DNA of 64,000 bases from an uncultured bacterium (GTDB taxonomy: Bacteria; Elusimicrobiota; Elusimicrobia; Elusimicrobiales; Elusimicrobiaceae), in the NCBI GenBank assembly GCA_949298795.1, contig CASFXV010000003.1, positions 1-64,000 of the forward strand. Direction: 5' to 3'. The translations under genes and the position numbers were made by a program. The notes under the pieces are model-generated. The model was not told where the DNA came from, ran no database searches, and saw only the letters and a program-made list of their open reading frames with translations. Below are positions 18,236 through 27,089 of the stretch, piece after piece. Each line of letters opens with the position of its first letter. Within the stretch, counting starts at the first letter, position 1.

Positions 18236-18801
18236 TAAGCGTTAACCCGTTCCACGTAGGAGCCGTCACGCGTGTCTACCAGAACCGTATCCCCTTCGTT
18301 AATAAACAAAGGAACTTTAATAACGGTGCCGGTTTCCAGGGTGGCTTCTTTGGTCATGTTGGCCACCGTATCCCCTTTTACACCGGGCACGGTAGAGGCG
18401 ATTTTAAGCGGAACTTTAATGGGCAAATCAATGCTGAACAGCTGGTCGTTAATATACAGGCCGGTTACTTCCATATTATCTTTTAAATATTTGCGCTGTT
18501 CCCCTAATTTGGAAAGAGGAACTTCCACCTGTTCATAGTCGTTGCTGTTCATGAAAGTGGCCATATCGCCGGACGTATACAAATAGGTAAAGGGGCGTTT
18601 TTCCACTTCCACTTCTTTAAATTTGTCTTCGGGGCGGTAAGCCGTTTCAATTAAACCGCCGGTGTTGATGTTGCGCAATTTCACACGCACCACGGCGCGA
18701 GCCTGGGATTTGCGGTGATGCTGATAATCAATAATTTCTACCAGCTGGCCGTTTTCATCTTCAAAAATAAGACCTTCATGAAAGTCAGTCGTGCTTAACA
18801 T
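18235..18801 (-). CDS. efp: Translation elongation factor P with a non-canonical tip
   Basis: Elongation factor P helps ribosomes through polyproline stretches. The 188 residues have the three-barrel layout, including RVKLRN after the first barrel, the conserved TYLYTSGD middle block, and a C-terminal GDTVLVDTRDGSYVERV. Aligning back from RVKLR places Q33 where E. coli has the modified K34, and the loop reads HHRKSQA instead of VKPGKGQ. Neither Lys (EpmA type) nor Arg (EarP type) is present at the tip, although R30 and K31 flank it. A GAAGAGG ribosome site precedes the ATG. Confidence 0.93.
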   Translation of the reverse strand: MLSTTDFHEGLIFEDENGQLVEIIDYQHHRKSQARAVVRVKLRNINTGGLIETAYRPEDKFKEVEVEKRPFTYLYTSGDMATFMNSNDYEQVEVPLSKLGEQRKYLKDNMEVTGLYINDQLFSIDLPIKVPLKIASTVPGVKGDTVANMTKEATLETGTVIKVPLFINEGDTVLVDTRDGSYVERVNA

Positions 18802-18830
18802 AATATTACCTCTTCTCGGGGCAAAAGCCC

Positions 18831-19895
18831 TTAATTTTTAGTCAACTTTTTGGAACCGCCGGCCGTCACCAAAAAAGTGTCTTCCAGCCGCACGCCCCAT
18901 TTACCGGCAAAATAAATGCCCGGTTCTACGGTAACAGGGGAATTGGCTTCCAGCTCCTGCACCGAACGCGGCCCCAACAGCGGGCCGTCGTGCACTTGCA
19001 AACCTACGCCGTGGCCTGTGGAATGGAAAAATTCCTTGCCAAATCCGGCGGCTTCTATAATGCGCCGGGCGGCGGCGTCAGCCTCCCGGCAGGGCAAGCC
19101 TGCGCGCAAACTTTTGGCGCAAGCCTGATAGGCGGCGTGCGTAATATTCCAAATCTGTTCATATTGGGCCGGGGGATTATCCCCATGCCACCAGCTGCGC
19201 GTCATGTCGGAATTATATCCTTCATACTGGCAGCCAAAATCCATTAATACCGCTTCATTCTTTTTTAACTTACGCGTTTTGGAAGCGGTGTGGTGCGCGT
19301 CCGCCGTGTTTTCCCCAAAACAGACGATGTTAAAAGGAATAGCCTCCGCCCCGCGGCGAAGCATGGCCCCCGCCAACAGCGCGGCTACGGCGTGTTCCGT
19401 CATGCCGGTTTTAATTTGCGGTTTTACTTCTTTAAACGCTTCGGAAGCGATACGGCAGGCGGTTTTTAATTTGGCAATCTCATCAGGGTATTTTACCAGG
19501 CGCATTTCGTCTAATATGGCGCCGGCGGAAACAAAGCCTTCCTGCGCTAATTGCCGCCCCAATAAAAAGTTTACTTTGTCCTGCGCAAACCCCACGGTTT
19601 TCAGCCCCGCTTGGCGTACAAACTGTAGGGCCGCCTGGGCCAATGTGCCGGAAGTTACATCTTTTACGCTAATAAACCCGGTTGCCGGCGCCATTTTGGG
19701 GACAATCATCGTGCGCGTAAAAAAGCACGCTTTGCGCGGCGTTACCAGCAGAACGGCTTCCCCTTCCGACAGTTCCACCCCGGACAAATAACGCATTTCC
19801 ACCGGGGCCGCCGTGAAATAGGCCTCCAGCCCGGCTTGTTTAAGCAGGCGTTTAAAATCTTTTACGCGTTCTTTGGACAAATCTTTTACTGACAT
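18831..19895 (-). CDS. M24-family metallopeptidase (Xaa-Pro peptidase type), copy 2
   Basis: A 354-residue creatinase-fold peptidase with an N-terminal domain (about 1-130) and a pita-bread catalytic domain. The five metal ligands of the family are all visible: Asp in MDFG and SDMTR, His in TGHGVG, and Glu in EPGIY and RLEDT. It should remove N-terminal residues before proline or split Xaa-Pro dipeptides. It overlaps the start of the upstream homologous gene by one base, and the two share a DFGC-Y-GY-SD-TRSWWHG block, so they are tandem paralogues. Confidence 0.9.
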   Translation of the reverse strand: MSVKDLSKERVKDFKRLLKQAGLEAYFTAAPVEMRYLSGVELSEGEAVLLVTPRKACFFTRTMIVPKMAPATGFISVKDVTSGTLAQAALQFVRQAGLKTVGFAQDKVNFLLGRQLAQEGFVSAGAILDEMRLVKYPDEIAKLKTACRIASEAFKEVKPQIKTGMTEHAVAALLAGAMLRRGAEAIPFNIVCFGENTADAHHTASKTRKLKKNEAVLMDFGCQYEGYNSDMTRSWWHGDNPPAQYEQIWNITHAAYQACAKSLRAGLPCREADAAARRIIEAAGFGKEFFHSTGHGVGLQVHDGPLLGPRSVQELEANSPVTVEPGIYFAGKWGVRLEDTFLVTAGGSKKLTKN

Positions 19896-20950
19896 TATTT
19901 TTTAGTTAAAATTTTAGCGCCGGTTTTGCTGACTGCTACCGTGTCTTCCAACCGTACCCCGTATTTGCCGGGAAGATAGATGCCGGGCTCCACGGTAACG
20001 ATATTGCCTTGCGTCAATATAGCGTCAGACTCTTGGTTATTATAAGGGGCTTCGTGGTTTTCCATTCCCATACCGTGCCCGGTTCCGTGCGTAAAATAAG
20101 CGCCGTACCCGCCGGCTTTAATAATATTGCGGGCGGTGTTGTCCACCTCGCGCGTAGCCATGCCGGGCTTTACGGCTTTAATGCCCGCTTTGCGGGCTTT
20201 ATCCACCAGCTGCCATATTTTTTTATATTCGGCCGGTTCTTTTTTGCCGTGCCACCAGCTGCGGGTAATGTCGGAACAATATCCCTTATATACACATCCA
20301 AAATCCATTAAAATGCAGTCTTCGGCTTTTAATTTGCGCGAACCGGTAACATGGTGCGGGTTGGCGCAGTCCTCCCCAAAACCAACAATGGTATAAAAGG
20401 AAGTAGTGGTAGCCCCGTGGGTGCGCATGTATTTTTCCAACTCGGCCGCTACGTCCAGCTCCGTCATGCCGGTTTTGATTAAAGGCTTTACATATTCATA
20501 AGCGTTGTAAGCAATGCGGCACGCGTCACGGATAATTTTTACTTCGCTTTCGTCTTTTACTTCCCGCAGCTGGCTGATTAAACTCGGGCATTCCACAAAA
20601 CCGTTTTTAGCCAGCAAACATCCGGCGGCGTAACCCTCTTTTGCCGCGTCAAAGCCAACCTTTTTCAACCCGCATTTGCGGGCCTGTTTTACGGCCGTAT
20701 TCAAACGGTCCTCATCAGCAAAAGCAGTCATAAACGGGGCGCGCACGGCTACATCGGTTAAATAAAGCTCGCGCGTCCAGCAGAAAATGTCTTTAGAGGT
20801 AACCAAAAAAACAGCCTCATGCGGGTAAAAATAAAAACCGCCCAAATAAAATTGGTCTAAATTATCAGTAATTAAAAAACCGTCTAAACCGTTTTTCTTT
20901 ATTAATTTACGTAAAAGAGTAATTTTTTGCGGGATTTGTTTTTTGTTCAT
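19895..20950 (-). CDS. M24-family metallopeptidase (Xaa-Pro peptidase type), copy 1
   Basis: A 351-residue creatinase-fold peptidase, the first of two tandem copies. Metal ligands are conserved in MDFG, SDITR, TGHGMG, EPGIY and RLEDT. The substrate-binding His pair appears in CANPHHVTG near residue 190. The ATG is preceded by GAGGAG and a good promoter at 20974-21002. The two copies differ throughout the N-terminal domain, which suggests different substrate choice rather than a recent duplication. Confidence 0.9.
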   Translation of the reverse strand: MNKKQIPQKITLLRKLIKKNGLDGFLITDNLDQFYLGGFYFYPHEAVFLVTSKDIFCWTRELYLTDVAVRAPFMTAFADEDRLNTAVKQARKCGLKKVGFDAAKEGYAAGCLLAKNGFVECPSLISQLREVKDESEVKIIRDACRIAYNAYEYVKPLIKTGMTELDVAAELEKYMRTHGATTTSFYTIVGFGEDCANPHHVTGSRKLKAEDCILMDFGCVYKGYCSDITRSWWHGKKEPAEYKKIWQLVDKARKAGIKAVKPGMATREVDNTARNIIKAGGYGAYFTHGTGHGMGMENHEAPYNNQESDAILTQGNIVTVEPGIYLPGKYGVRLEDTVAVSKTGAKILTKK

Positions 20951-20973
20951 ATAGCGGGATCTCCTCTATATAT

Positions 20974-21002
20974 ATGATAACAATTTTACCCCTGTGATAC
21001 AA
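20974..21002 (-). promoter_or_regulatory. Promoter of the M24 peptidase pair
   Basis: TTGTAT (21002-20997) and TATCAT (20979-20974) on the minus strand, exactly 17 bases apart. The GAGGAG ribosome site follows. The next gene starts divergently at 21087. Confidence 0.6.
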
Positions 21003-21086
21003 CGCCAAAAAGCCGATATTCTTTGGATTTTTTCTTCATTTTCGCCAGAAATATAATATAATAATTTATATTATGGGTTTGATTTG

Positions 21087-22715
21087 ATGAAGCACAAAAT
21101 TTTATTCTTTTTAACGATTTTATTTTGCAGCCATACGTTAACAGCGGGGGTATTTACATCTTCCGACGGAAGATTTACCATGGATATGCCCTCGGGTTGG
21201 GCGTCGGCTTCTTCAAAAAATAAAAACGCGGTGTTAAGCCTGCAAAAATCCGCCGCGCGGATAGATATTACTTCTTTTGCCGAATGCACCACCGAAACCT
21301 GCCTAGAAAAGAAAATTAATGAAGACTTGGCTGAAATAAAAGCCAAGAAAATGAAAGTAATCGGCAATACTTACACCGGTGAAGAAATTAAACGCATTGA
21401 TTTTTCCACCGGGGAGCCTTTTTTCTACATCAGCTACTTTTCCCCCAAAGAAGATTTCAGCTCCGGTTATTTTTTGGTAGGTCAAAAAGCCTATGCCATT
21501 ATGGCAAAAAAACTTTCTTACGCGGAAACGGATTTAATTTTTTCCTTTATCTACCCGGTGGAACAGGAAGAAAAAATTCCCGCCCCCCAACCGGAACCTG
21601 AAACCATTACCTTAAATATGGATTTAAAAGACCCGCGCGCTTACGATATTGCCGCCGCGCCGCAAGTGCAAGAGGAATCCCTTATCCCCGCGCCGGCAGA
21701 AACTCAAAAAGAAGCAAAAGCGCAACAAGCAAAAGACAAAATTTCCGTATTAAACACCTACTGGGAAGCATTTAAAAAACGTTTAGCTAAATTAGACGCC
21801 GGCACCCTGGTTACCCAGGACATGCCCCCCTTTATCCGCCGGGCGGGCCATACGCTGGACGTTATTGCGCTTTTATTTGCGCTGTATCTGTTAGCCCTGG
21901 GGCTGGGCTTACTAATTAAATTGCTGCGTCCTTCCAGAAAAGAAGAACAAAAAGTAAATCCCAACTCGCTCTACCCCATTAAATTTAAACGGTTATACGG
22001 TACGCCGTCTTTGATTTTCCGCGCGCGGGACAACCAGGGCAACACGCTGATTTCGTTGTCCTCCCGCTGGGATTCCGTGTTTCTGTTTACCGGGGCTTGC
22101 AGCGTGGTGTTGGCGTTAGGAGCCATGATGGCGGCGGGATTGCTGCAAATGTTGAATGTAACGGAAATATCCGCTTTTGCGTACAGCACGATATATTCCG
22201 GGGCGTCGCTTGTACTGCCGTTGGGGGTGCTGGTGTTTTTCTGCGGGGTGATATGGTCCCAGCTTATGCTGCGTGAAATTACTTTGTATGACCGCCGCGG
22301 GCAAAAAGCCGTGTTCATTTTGCAAAAAGGCTTTGGGCTTAGCAAAGAACGATACGAAATTTATTTTGCCAAATCCAAAGACGTAGTAGTGCTGGAACGC
22401 AAACGCTTTAGTTATTACCGCCAGTGGAAAATGTCCACCCGGGAAGGGATTTCTTTGGCCGTTATTACGGAAGACAACCGTTTTAAAGCCGTGCTTCGCA
22501 AATTTACAGGGCACCTGTGGGGCTTGCTGCGCGCCAGCTATCATATAGCAGGCCCTATGGACAGCAAAGGCTATATCACCAATTCTTGCTGCGCCTTTGA
22601 CACCTTTACCTGCAACATAGACAAACCGCAAGCCATCGCCGCAAGGGATATGCTGGCCGCGGCGCTGGTGATTAATATAAGGGATAAAGACAAATGGTAC
22701 CCTTGGTTTAATTAA
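21087..22715 (+). CDS. Exported and membrane-spanning protein of unknown function
   Basis: A 542-residue protein; I do not recognise a named family. The ATG at 21087 begins a signal peptide (MKHKILFFLTILFCSHTLTAG); a TTG one codon earlier is less likely. Residues 22-165 look like a small PsbP/DUF1795-type domain (SSDGRFTMDMPSGW). A Pro/Glu/Ala-rich linker covers about 170-220. Three hydrophobic segments follow near 258-280, 340-360 and 375-395, then a cytoplasmic-looking beta-rich tail with a Cys pair (TNSCCAFDTFTC). TATAAT copies at 21052-21062 may drive it. Confidence 0.65.
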   Translation: MKHKILFFLTILFCSHTLTAGVFTSSDGRFTMDMPSGWASASSKNKNAVLSLQKSAARIDITSFAECTTETCLEKKINEDLAEIKAKKMKVIGNTYTGEEIKRIDFSTGEPFFYISYFSPKEDFSSGYFLVGQKAYAIMAKKLSYAETDLIFSFIYPVEQEEKIPAPQPEPETITLNMDLKDPRAYDIAAAPQVQEESLIPAPAETQKEAKAQQAKDKISVLNTYWEAFKKRLAKLDAGTLVTQDMPPFIRRAGHTLDVIALLFALYLLALGLGLLIKLLRPSRKEEQKVNPNSLYPIKFKRLYGTPSLIFRARDNQGNTLISLSSRWDSVFLFTGACSVVLALGAMMAAGLLQMLNVTEISAFAYSTIYSGASLVLPLGVLVFFCGVIWSQLMLREITLYDRRGQKAVFILQKGFGLSKERYEIYFAKSKDVVVLERKRFSYYRQWKMSTREGISLAVITEDNRFKAVLRKFTGHLWGLLRASYHIAGPMDSKGYITNSCCAFDTFTCNIDKPQAIAARDMLAAALVINIRDKDKWYPWFN

Positions 22716-22720
22716 ACTTT

Positions 22721-22750
22721 AAAACCGTGCCAACAAAGCGCGGTTTTTTT
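22721..22750 (+). terminator. Terminator before dacB
   Basis: AAAACCGTGC (22721-22730) pairs with GCGCGGTTTT (22738-22747), including one T-G pair, followed by T's to 22750. Confidence 0.85.
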
Positions 22751-22754
22751 ATGT

Positions 22755-22784
22755 TTGCGCCAACGCCAAAGCGTTTGCTATTCT
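22755..22784 (+). promoter_or_regulatory. Promoter of dacB, placed for a leaderless mRNA
   Basis: TTGCGC (22755-22760) and TATTCT (22779-22784) are 18 bases apart. Only six bases (ATATTT) separate the -10 from the ATG at 22791, and there is no ribosome site. Confidence 0.45.
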
Positions 22785-22790
22785 ATATTT

Positions 22791-24245
22791 ATGAAAAAAT
22801 TTTTTATTATTCCTTTTCTTTTTGGCGGGCTTCTGGATGCCCAGCCTTTGCAAGAAACCATTCAAAACATGACGGATCAAGCCCCCGTACTGAAAGGGGC
22901 TTGGTGGGCCGGTGTCGCCCAATATCCGGGGGAAGAGGTTTTATTTTCCGTTAATGAAAGCCAGCGCATGGCGCCGGCCTCCACCTTAAAATTAATCACC
23001 AGCGCGGCCGTGCTGGAAACCTTTGGACCGGATTACCAATTTGAAACCCGCCTATACGCAGACGCTCTGCCGGACGCAGAGGGCGTACTAAACGGTAATA
23101 TTTACATCCGCGGCGGAGGAGACCCCTCTTTAGGCTCCACCCGCCCCGCCGGAGGAGAAAACGCCCAAAAACTCTTGCGCCGCTGGGCAAAAGAAATAAA
23201 AAAAAGCGGTATAAAAACCATACGGGGCAATATTTATGCGGACGAAACCTTATTTGAAGGCCTTTCTGTTCCGCCCAAAGTAAATTGGGAGAATATGGGC
23301 AATTACTACGCGGCGCCCGTATCCGCCCTGTCCTTGGCGGACAATTCTTTTAAAATCCGTTTTTCCCCCCAGCCCGGGCACGGCAAAGAAGCCAAAGTTT
23401 CCAACACCGAACCGGAAATACCGGGCCTTTCCATCCGTTCTTTTGTAACCGCCAGCGCGCAAGACCGCCGGGACAACGCCTATGTATACGCCGCGCCCGG
23501 GCAGTTTGATTTGGATATTTACGGCACCATTCCCACTAATTTACTGGGGTTTACCATCCAAGCTGCCTTGCCGGACCCGGCCCTCTTTACCGCCCAATAT
23601 TTACAGCAAATATTGCAGGAAGAAGGGATCAGCGTAACCGGAAATGCTCAAAAAGCGGAAACATCTCCGGATTACTCCGCCATGCATTTACTGTATACGC
23701 AAAAATCCGCCAAGTTAAAAGATATTTTATATGTACTTAACAAACGCAGTTTTAACTTTTACGCAGAAATGCTGGTGCGCCATTTGGCTTTGCACGCCGG
23801 GCAAAAAGGCACCCTGCAAAACGGCATACAGCAGCTGGAAAACTGGTTAAAAGCACATAACATCCCGCTTAATGACGTAAAAATTTACGATGCCAGCGGC
23901 CTTTCGCGCGATAATATGCTCACCGTCCGCGCCCTAACCGGCACCTTAAACGCCATGAGAAACAGCCCGTATTTTAATGTGTATTATCAAACCCTGGCCA
24001 CTCCTAACGACCGGGGAGACTTGCTTCTTCTGCGCCGCTGGCTCTACCCGCAAAAACGCCTGGATGACGTACACGTAAAAGGCGGCACCATAGACGGGGT
24101 AAAAGCCATGGCCGGTTATGTAAAAGACAAAGAAGGCAAACTGATTTCCTTTGCCTTAATTGCCAATAACCTGGAAGACAAAAGCGAGGCAATCAACCGC
24201 ATACATGAAAACATCATAAAAACGCTTTTGCATTACCAGCATTAA
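22791..24245 (+). CDS. dacB: D-alanyl-D-alanine carboxypeptidase/endopeptidase (PBP4)
   Basis: Periplasmic class C penicillin-binding protein that trims or cuts peptidoglycan cross-links. The ATG at 22791 starts the signal peptide MKKFFIIPFLFGGLLDAQP; the 12 codons before it are not signal-like. The active-site triad is visible: SxxK in PASTLK near residue 64, SxN in KRSFNFYAEM near residue 325, and KGGT in VKGGTIDG near residue 428 in place of the usual KTG. The large insert between SxxK and SxN typical of PBP4 is present. With 484 residues it has normal length. Confidence 0.92.
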   Translation: MKKFFIIPFLFGGLLDAQPLQETIQNMTDQAPVLKGAWWAGVAQYPGEEVLFSVNESQRMAPASTLKLITSAAVLETFGPDYQFETRLYADALPDAEGVLNGNIYIRGGGDPSLGSTRPAGGENAQKLLRRWAKEIKKSGIKTIRGNIYADETLFEGLSVPPKVNWENMGNYYAAPVSALSLADNSFKIRFSPQPGHGKEAKVSNTEPEIPGLSIRSFVTASAQDRRDNAYVYAAPGQFDLDIYGTIPTNLLGFTIQAALPDPALFTAQYLQQILQEEGISVTGNAQKAETSPDYSAMHLLYTQKSAKLKDILYVLNKRSFNFYAEMLVRHLALHAGQKGTLQNGIQQLENWLKAHNIPLNDVKIYDASGLSRDNMLTVRALTGTLNAMRNSPYFNVYYQTLATPNDRGDLLLLRRWLYPQKRLDDVHVKGGTIDGVKAMAGYVKDKEGKLISFALIANNLEDKSEAINRIHENIIKTLLHYQH

Positions 24246-24259
24246 ACCGGTGTAATAAA

Positions 24260-24295
24260 AATAAAAACCGCGCCGGTAAAAGCGCGGTTTTTATT
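24260..24295. terminator. Bidirectional terminator between dacB and the MATE gene
   Basis: AATAAAAACCGCGC (24260-24273) pairs perfectly with GCGCGGTTTTTATT (24282-24295). Convergent genes end on both sides. Confidence 0.92.
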
Positions 24296-24308
24296 TTTCA
24301 TCAAATCA

Positions 24309-25676
24309 TTAATTACCCGTTACGCTGATGTTTTTCCATTTTCCGGCCAAAAAGCGCCACAGCATAAACACGGCCGTGAGCGCTGCGTAAAAGGTAAGCC
24401 AGCTCCAAACCTGAAACACGCTTCCGCGCAGTTGGTACACAATAAACCATGTGCCCGGTATAAGTAGCAGCCAAGCGCAAAATACCATGACGTACATGTA
24501 AAATTTGGTATCTCCGGCGCCGCGGATAGCTTCGCCAAAAATCAGGTAAGTAGTGTCAAACAAAACAAATATGCTTACCAGTTTCATAAGCGGATAAGTT
24601 TTAGCGGCAATTTCGGCCGCATCGGGAGAGGTGGCCGGTATAAACAGCCCCACAAAAAACGGGGAAAAACAGAAAAAGCTTACCCCCACCAGCCCCGCAT
24701 AAGCGTAGCCAATTTTGCAGGCGTTTTTAACCACTTTTACAGCTAAGTCCGAACGCTTTAACCCCTGATATTTGCTGACTAAAATTTGAATACCAACACC
24801 CAATCCCAAAATAACCGTAAACACTACCGGCTGCATAGACATCACCACATTGCTGGCCTGCAGGGATATGGTATCAATATTACCAATCATAAACGTAAAC
24901 AGGGTAAAAGACATAATGTCCATCAAAAACCCAAAACCATTGGGCACCCCGAAGCGCAGCAAGCGGGCAAATACCGGCTTGTAGAACCCGGCCAGACGGG
25001 ACACCTTAAACGCCTTGCCCGTTTTGGAAGCAAAAATAAGCGTGCCAAAAACTACCGTCATGCTGGCAGTCCCCAACACGGTGGCCCAGGCAGCGCCCAC
25101 AATCCCCATCTCCGGGAAGCCCAACTTACCAAAAATCATCACATAATCCAACACAATGTTTACCAGGTTACCAAACAAAGCGGTGTACATGGGTACTTTG
25201 GTTTTTCCGCGGCCGCTAAAAAAGCTGGCCAGCGCATTGTTAATAACCGCAAACCCGCCCAATAAGTTTAAAATAGTAAAGTATTGTATTTCTAACGCGG
25301 TTACCTGCGGGCCGTGATTAAACAGGCGAATTACCCAATTACCCACCGGGGTAAGAGACGCCAGCAGCAAAGAAGACAACACCGCCAGCAAAATCCCCTG
25401 CCATAAAGAAACCGTAACCGACGCAAACTTACGCCGTGCATAATACTGGGATATAAACACGCTGGTATAGGTGGCTAACCCCATAAACAGGGAACCAAAC
25501 GTCATGGCCAAAGCGCCGCCCGGCACACACGCGGCTAGGGCGTCGTGCGAATACCAGGCCAAAAACATTCTGTCTGCAAATTGCATCACTACCTGTGAGG
25601 CCATGGTAACAATCAACGGATAAGACAAAAACCACAATTCCGATAACGAGGCTTGCGGATATGTTTTTACGCTCAC
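24309..25676 (-). CDS. MATE-family multidrug or metabolite efflux transporter
   Basis: A 455-residue inner-membrane transporter with about twelve hydrophobic segments in two similar halves, matching the MATE/NorM pattern (N-terminal LWFLSYPLIVTMASQVVMQF, then QFADRMFLAW and the mid-protein G-A-WATVLG segment). It probably exports cationic or other small molecules with Na+ or H+. The start is taken as the GTG at 25676 because AAGGAG lies ten bases before it; an ATG eleven codons earlier lies in front of that site. It begins 30 bases after the terminator of the cold-shock gene. Substrate cannot be inferred. Confidence 0.9.
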   Translation of the reverse strand: MSVKTYPQASLSELWFLSYPLIVTMASQVVMQFADRMFLAWYSHDALAACVPGGALAMTFGSLFMGLATYTSVFISQYYARRKFASVTVSLWQGILLAVLSSLLLASLTPVGNWVIRLFNHGPQVTALEIQYFTILNLLGGFAVINNALASFFSGRGKTKVPMYTALFGNLVNIVLDYVMIFGKLGFPEMGIVGAAWATVLGTASMTVVFGTLIFASKTGKAFKVSRLAGFYKPVFARLLRFGVPNGFGFLMDIMSFTLFTFMIGNIDTISLQASNVVMSMQPVVFTVILGLGVGIQILVSKYQGLKRSDLAVKVVKNACKIGYAYAGLVGVSFFCFSPFFVGLFIPATSPDAAEIAAKTYPLMKLVSIFVLFDTTYLIFGEAIRGAGDTKFYMYVMVFCAWLLLIPGTWFIVYQLRGSVFQVWSWLTFYAALTAVFMLWRFLAGKWKNISVTGN

Positions 25677-25705
25677 TTCTTTAATACTCCTTCTACAACC
25701 GTACA

Positions 25706-25737
25706 CAAAAAAAGACCTGCCCTTTAGGAGCAGGTCT
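25706..25737 (-). terminator. Terminator of the cold-shock gene
   Basis: AGACCTGC (25713-25720) pairs with GCAGGTCT (25730-25737), followed on the minus strand by seven T's. Confidence 0.9.
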
Positions 25738-25757
25738 GTTCAGTAGTTAAACTTAAA

Positions 25758-25961
25758 TTACAGTTTGCGAACTTTAACTGCTTTCGGGCCTTTTTCAGAC
25801 TCAACGATATCAAATTCAACTTCCTGTCCTTCAGCTAAGGTTTTAAAACCATCGCCTTGGATTTCTTGATAGTGAACAAAGAGATCTTTGGAACCATCTT
25901 CGGGAGTTACGAAACCGTAACCTTTCTGGTCGTTAAACCATTTTACTTTTCCTTTAGCCAT
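25758..25961 (-). CDS. Cold-shock domain protein
   Basis: A 67-residue single OB-fold RNA and single-strand DNA binding protein of the CspA family. RNP1 is KGYGFV and RNP2 is LFVHY, with the KWFN start typical of the family. It should act as an RNA chaperone. AAGGAAG precedes the ATG. The leader carries a clear stem-loop (25993-26017), which fits post-transcriptional control of csp genes, though temperature response is not shown by sequence. Confidence 0.96.
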   Translation of the reverse strand: MAKGKVKWFNDQKGYGFVTPEDGSKDLFVHYQEIQGDGFKTLAEGQEVEFDIVESEKGPKAVKVRKL

Positions 25962-25984
25962 TTTACTTTTTACTTCCTTATTTA

Positions 25985-26054
25985 AGTATATCAGGTGCTT
26001 GAACTTAACAAGTACCTACAATTATTATACTATAAATCACACGCATTGGCACAA
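25985..26054 (-). promoter_or_regulatory. Promoter candidates and leader hairpin of the cold-shock gene
   Basis: Two -10 candidates are seen on the minus strand: TATAAT (26029-26024) with TTGTGC (26054-26049) at 19 bases, and TATACT (25990-25985) with TTGTTA (26011-26006) at 15. Between them AGGTGCTTG (25993-26001) pairs with CAAGTACCT (26009-26017), including one G-T pair, so the upstream promoter would produce a leader with a nine-base-pair hairpin. Confidence 0.45.
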
Positions 26055-26076
26055 GTAATTTTTCTGTTTTGTCTTC

Positions 26077-26105
26077 TTACAAATACCGGTTTTATAGTAT
26101 ATAAT
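26077..26105 (+). promoter_or_regulatory. Promoter of ftcD, placed for a leaderless mRNA
   Basis: TTACAA (26077-26082) and a perfect TATAAT (26100-26105) are 17 bases apart. Six bases separate the -10 from the ATG at 26112, and no ribosome site fits between. Confidence 0.55.
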
Positions 26106-26111
26106 TATTCT

Positions 26112-27086
26112 ATGAAAATAATAGAATGCGTACCAAATATTTCTTTATCCGCGCGGCCTGAAAAATTACGGCGCATTATAAACGCCGTGCAAAATATTCC
26201 CGGCGCGCTCCTTTTGCATACGGACGAAAACCCCTCCGCCAACCGTACCGTGCTTACTTTTGCCGGAGAACCCGGCGCCGTGCGTCAAGCGGCCGCCGCG
26301 TGCATTCAAACCGCCTTGCAAGAAATTGATATGCGCACCCACCGCGGCGCGCACCCGCGTTTAGGCGCGGTGGACGTTTGCCCGCTGGTTCCCGTTCAAA
26401 ACATTACCCTGGAAGAAACCGCCCTTCTGGCCCGCACGTTAGCCCGCCAAGCCGCGCTGGAAAACAACCTGCCCGTTTATTTATACGAAGCCGCGGCCCA
26501 ACACCCCGAACGCAAAAACCTGGCAGACGTACGCCGCGGGGAATATGAAAGCCTTCCCCAAAAACTGCAAAGCCAACCGCCGGACTTTGGACCGAACGTT
26601 TGGGACGAACACACCCAAAAAACAGGCGCTTGTATCATAGGCGCGCGGAACATACTAATTGCTTTTAATATTAATTTAAATACCCAAGATGCCGCCCCGG
26701 CGAAACAAATAGCCGCCGCCATAAGAGAAAAAAACGGCGGTTTAAAATGCGTAAAAGCCATCGGCTGGTATATGGAAAATTTTGGAAGGGCGCAGGTTTC
26801 CTGCAATTTAACAGATTATACAACCACCGGCCCCGCCCAAGTATTTGAGGCATGCAAACGCCAAGCCGCGCGCTTAGGTGTTAAAGCCACCGGGTGCGAA
26901 TTAGTAGGGCTTATCCCCCGCCAAGCCCTGCTAAACGCCGGGAAGTTCTACGCCCGCGATAAAGCGCTGCCCCCGCAGGACCTGATAAAACTGGCGGTAG
27001 AAAAACTAAATTTAAACGACGTAAAACCTTTCCGCCCGCACCAACAAATATTGGAAGAATTATTGGAACAAAACCAACGCAGCTAG
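26112..27086 (+). CDS. ftcD: Glutamate formimidoyltransferase
   Basis: Transfers the formimino group of N-formimino-glutamate (from histidine breakdown) to tetrahydrofolate. The N-terminal IIECVPNISLS and the catalytic His region RTHRGAHPRLGAVDVCPL near residues 74-92 are family marks. The 324 residues cover the transferase only; the cyclodeaminase domain of bifunctional enzymes is absent. The ATG at 26112 is supported by homology of the first residues, while the longer in-frame start at 25995 would add a hydrophobic tail crossing the cold-shock leader. No hut genes are next to it, so a one-carbon role rather than full histidine degradation is possible. Confidence 0.9.
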   Translation: MKIIECVPNISLSARPEKLRRIINAVQNIPGALLLHTDENPSANRTVLTFAGEPGAVRQAAAACIQTALQEIDMRTHRGAHPRLGAVDVCPLVPVQNITLEETALLARTLARQAALENNLPVYLYEAAAQHPERKNLADVRRGEYESLPQKLQSQPPDFGPNVWDEHTQKTGACIIGARNILIAFNINLNTQDAAPAKQIAAAIREKNGGLKCVKAIGWYMENFGRAQVSCNLTDYTTTGPAQVFEACKRQAARLGVKATGCELVGLIPRQALLNAGKFYARDKALPPQDLIKLAVEKLNLNDVKPFRPHQQILEELLEQNQRS

Positions 27087-27089
27087 CGG

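Noticed and set aside
19204-19791. A 195-codon plus-strand open frame
   Set aside because: It is antisense to the M24 peptidase gene with intact metal motifs and shows no family features.
25995-26111. Extended N-terminus for glutamate formimidoyltransferase
   Set aside because: The added 39 residues are hydrophobic and cross the cold-shock leader and the ftcD promoter. The family begins at MKIIECVPN.
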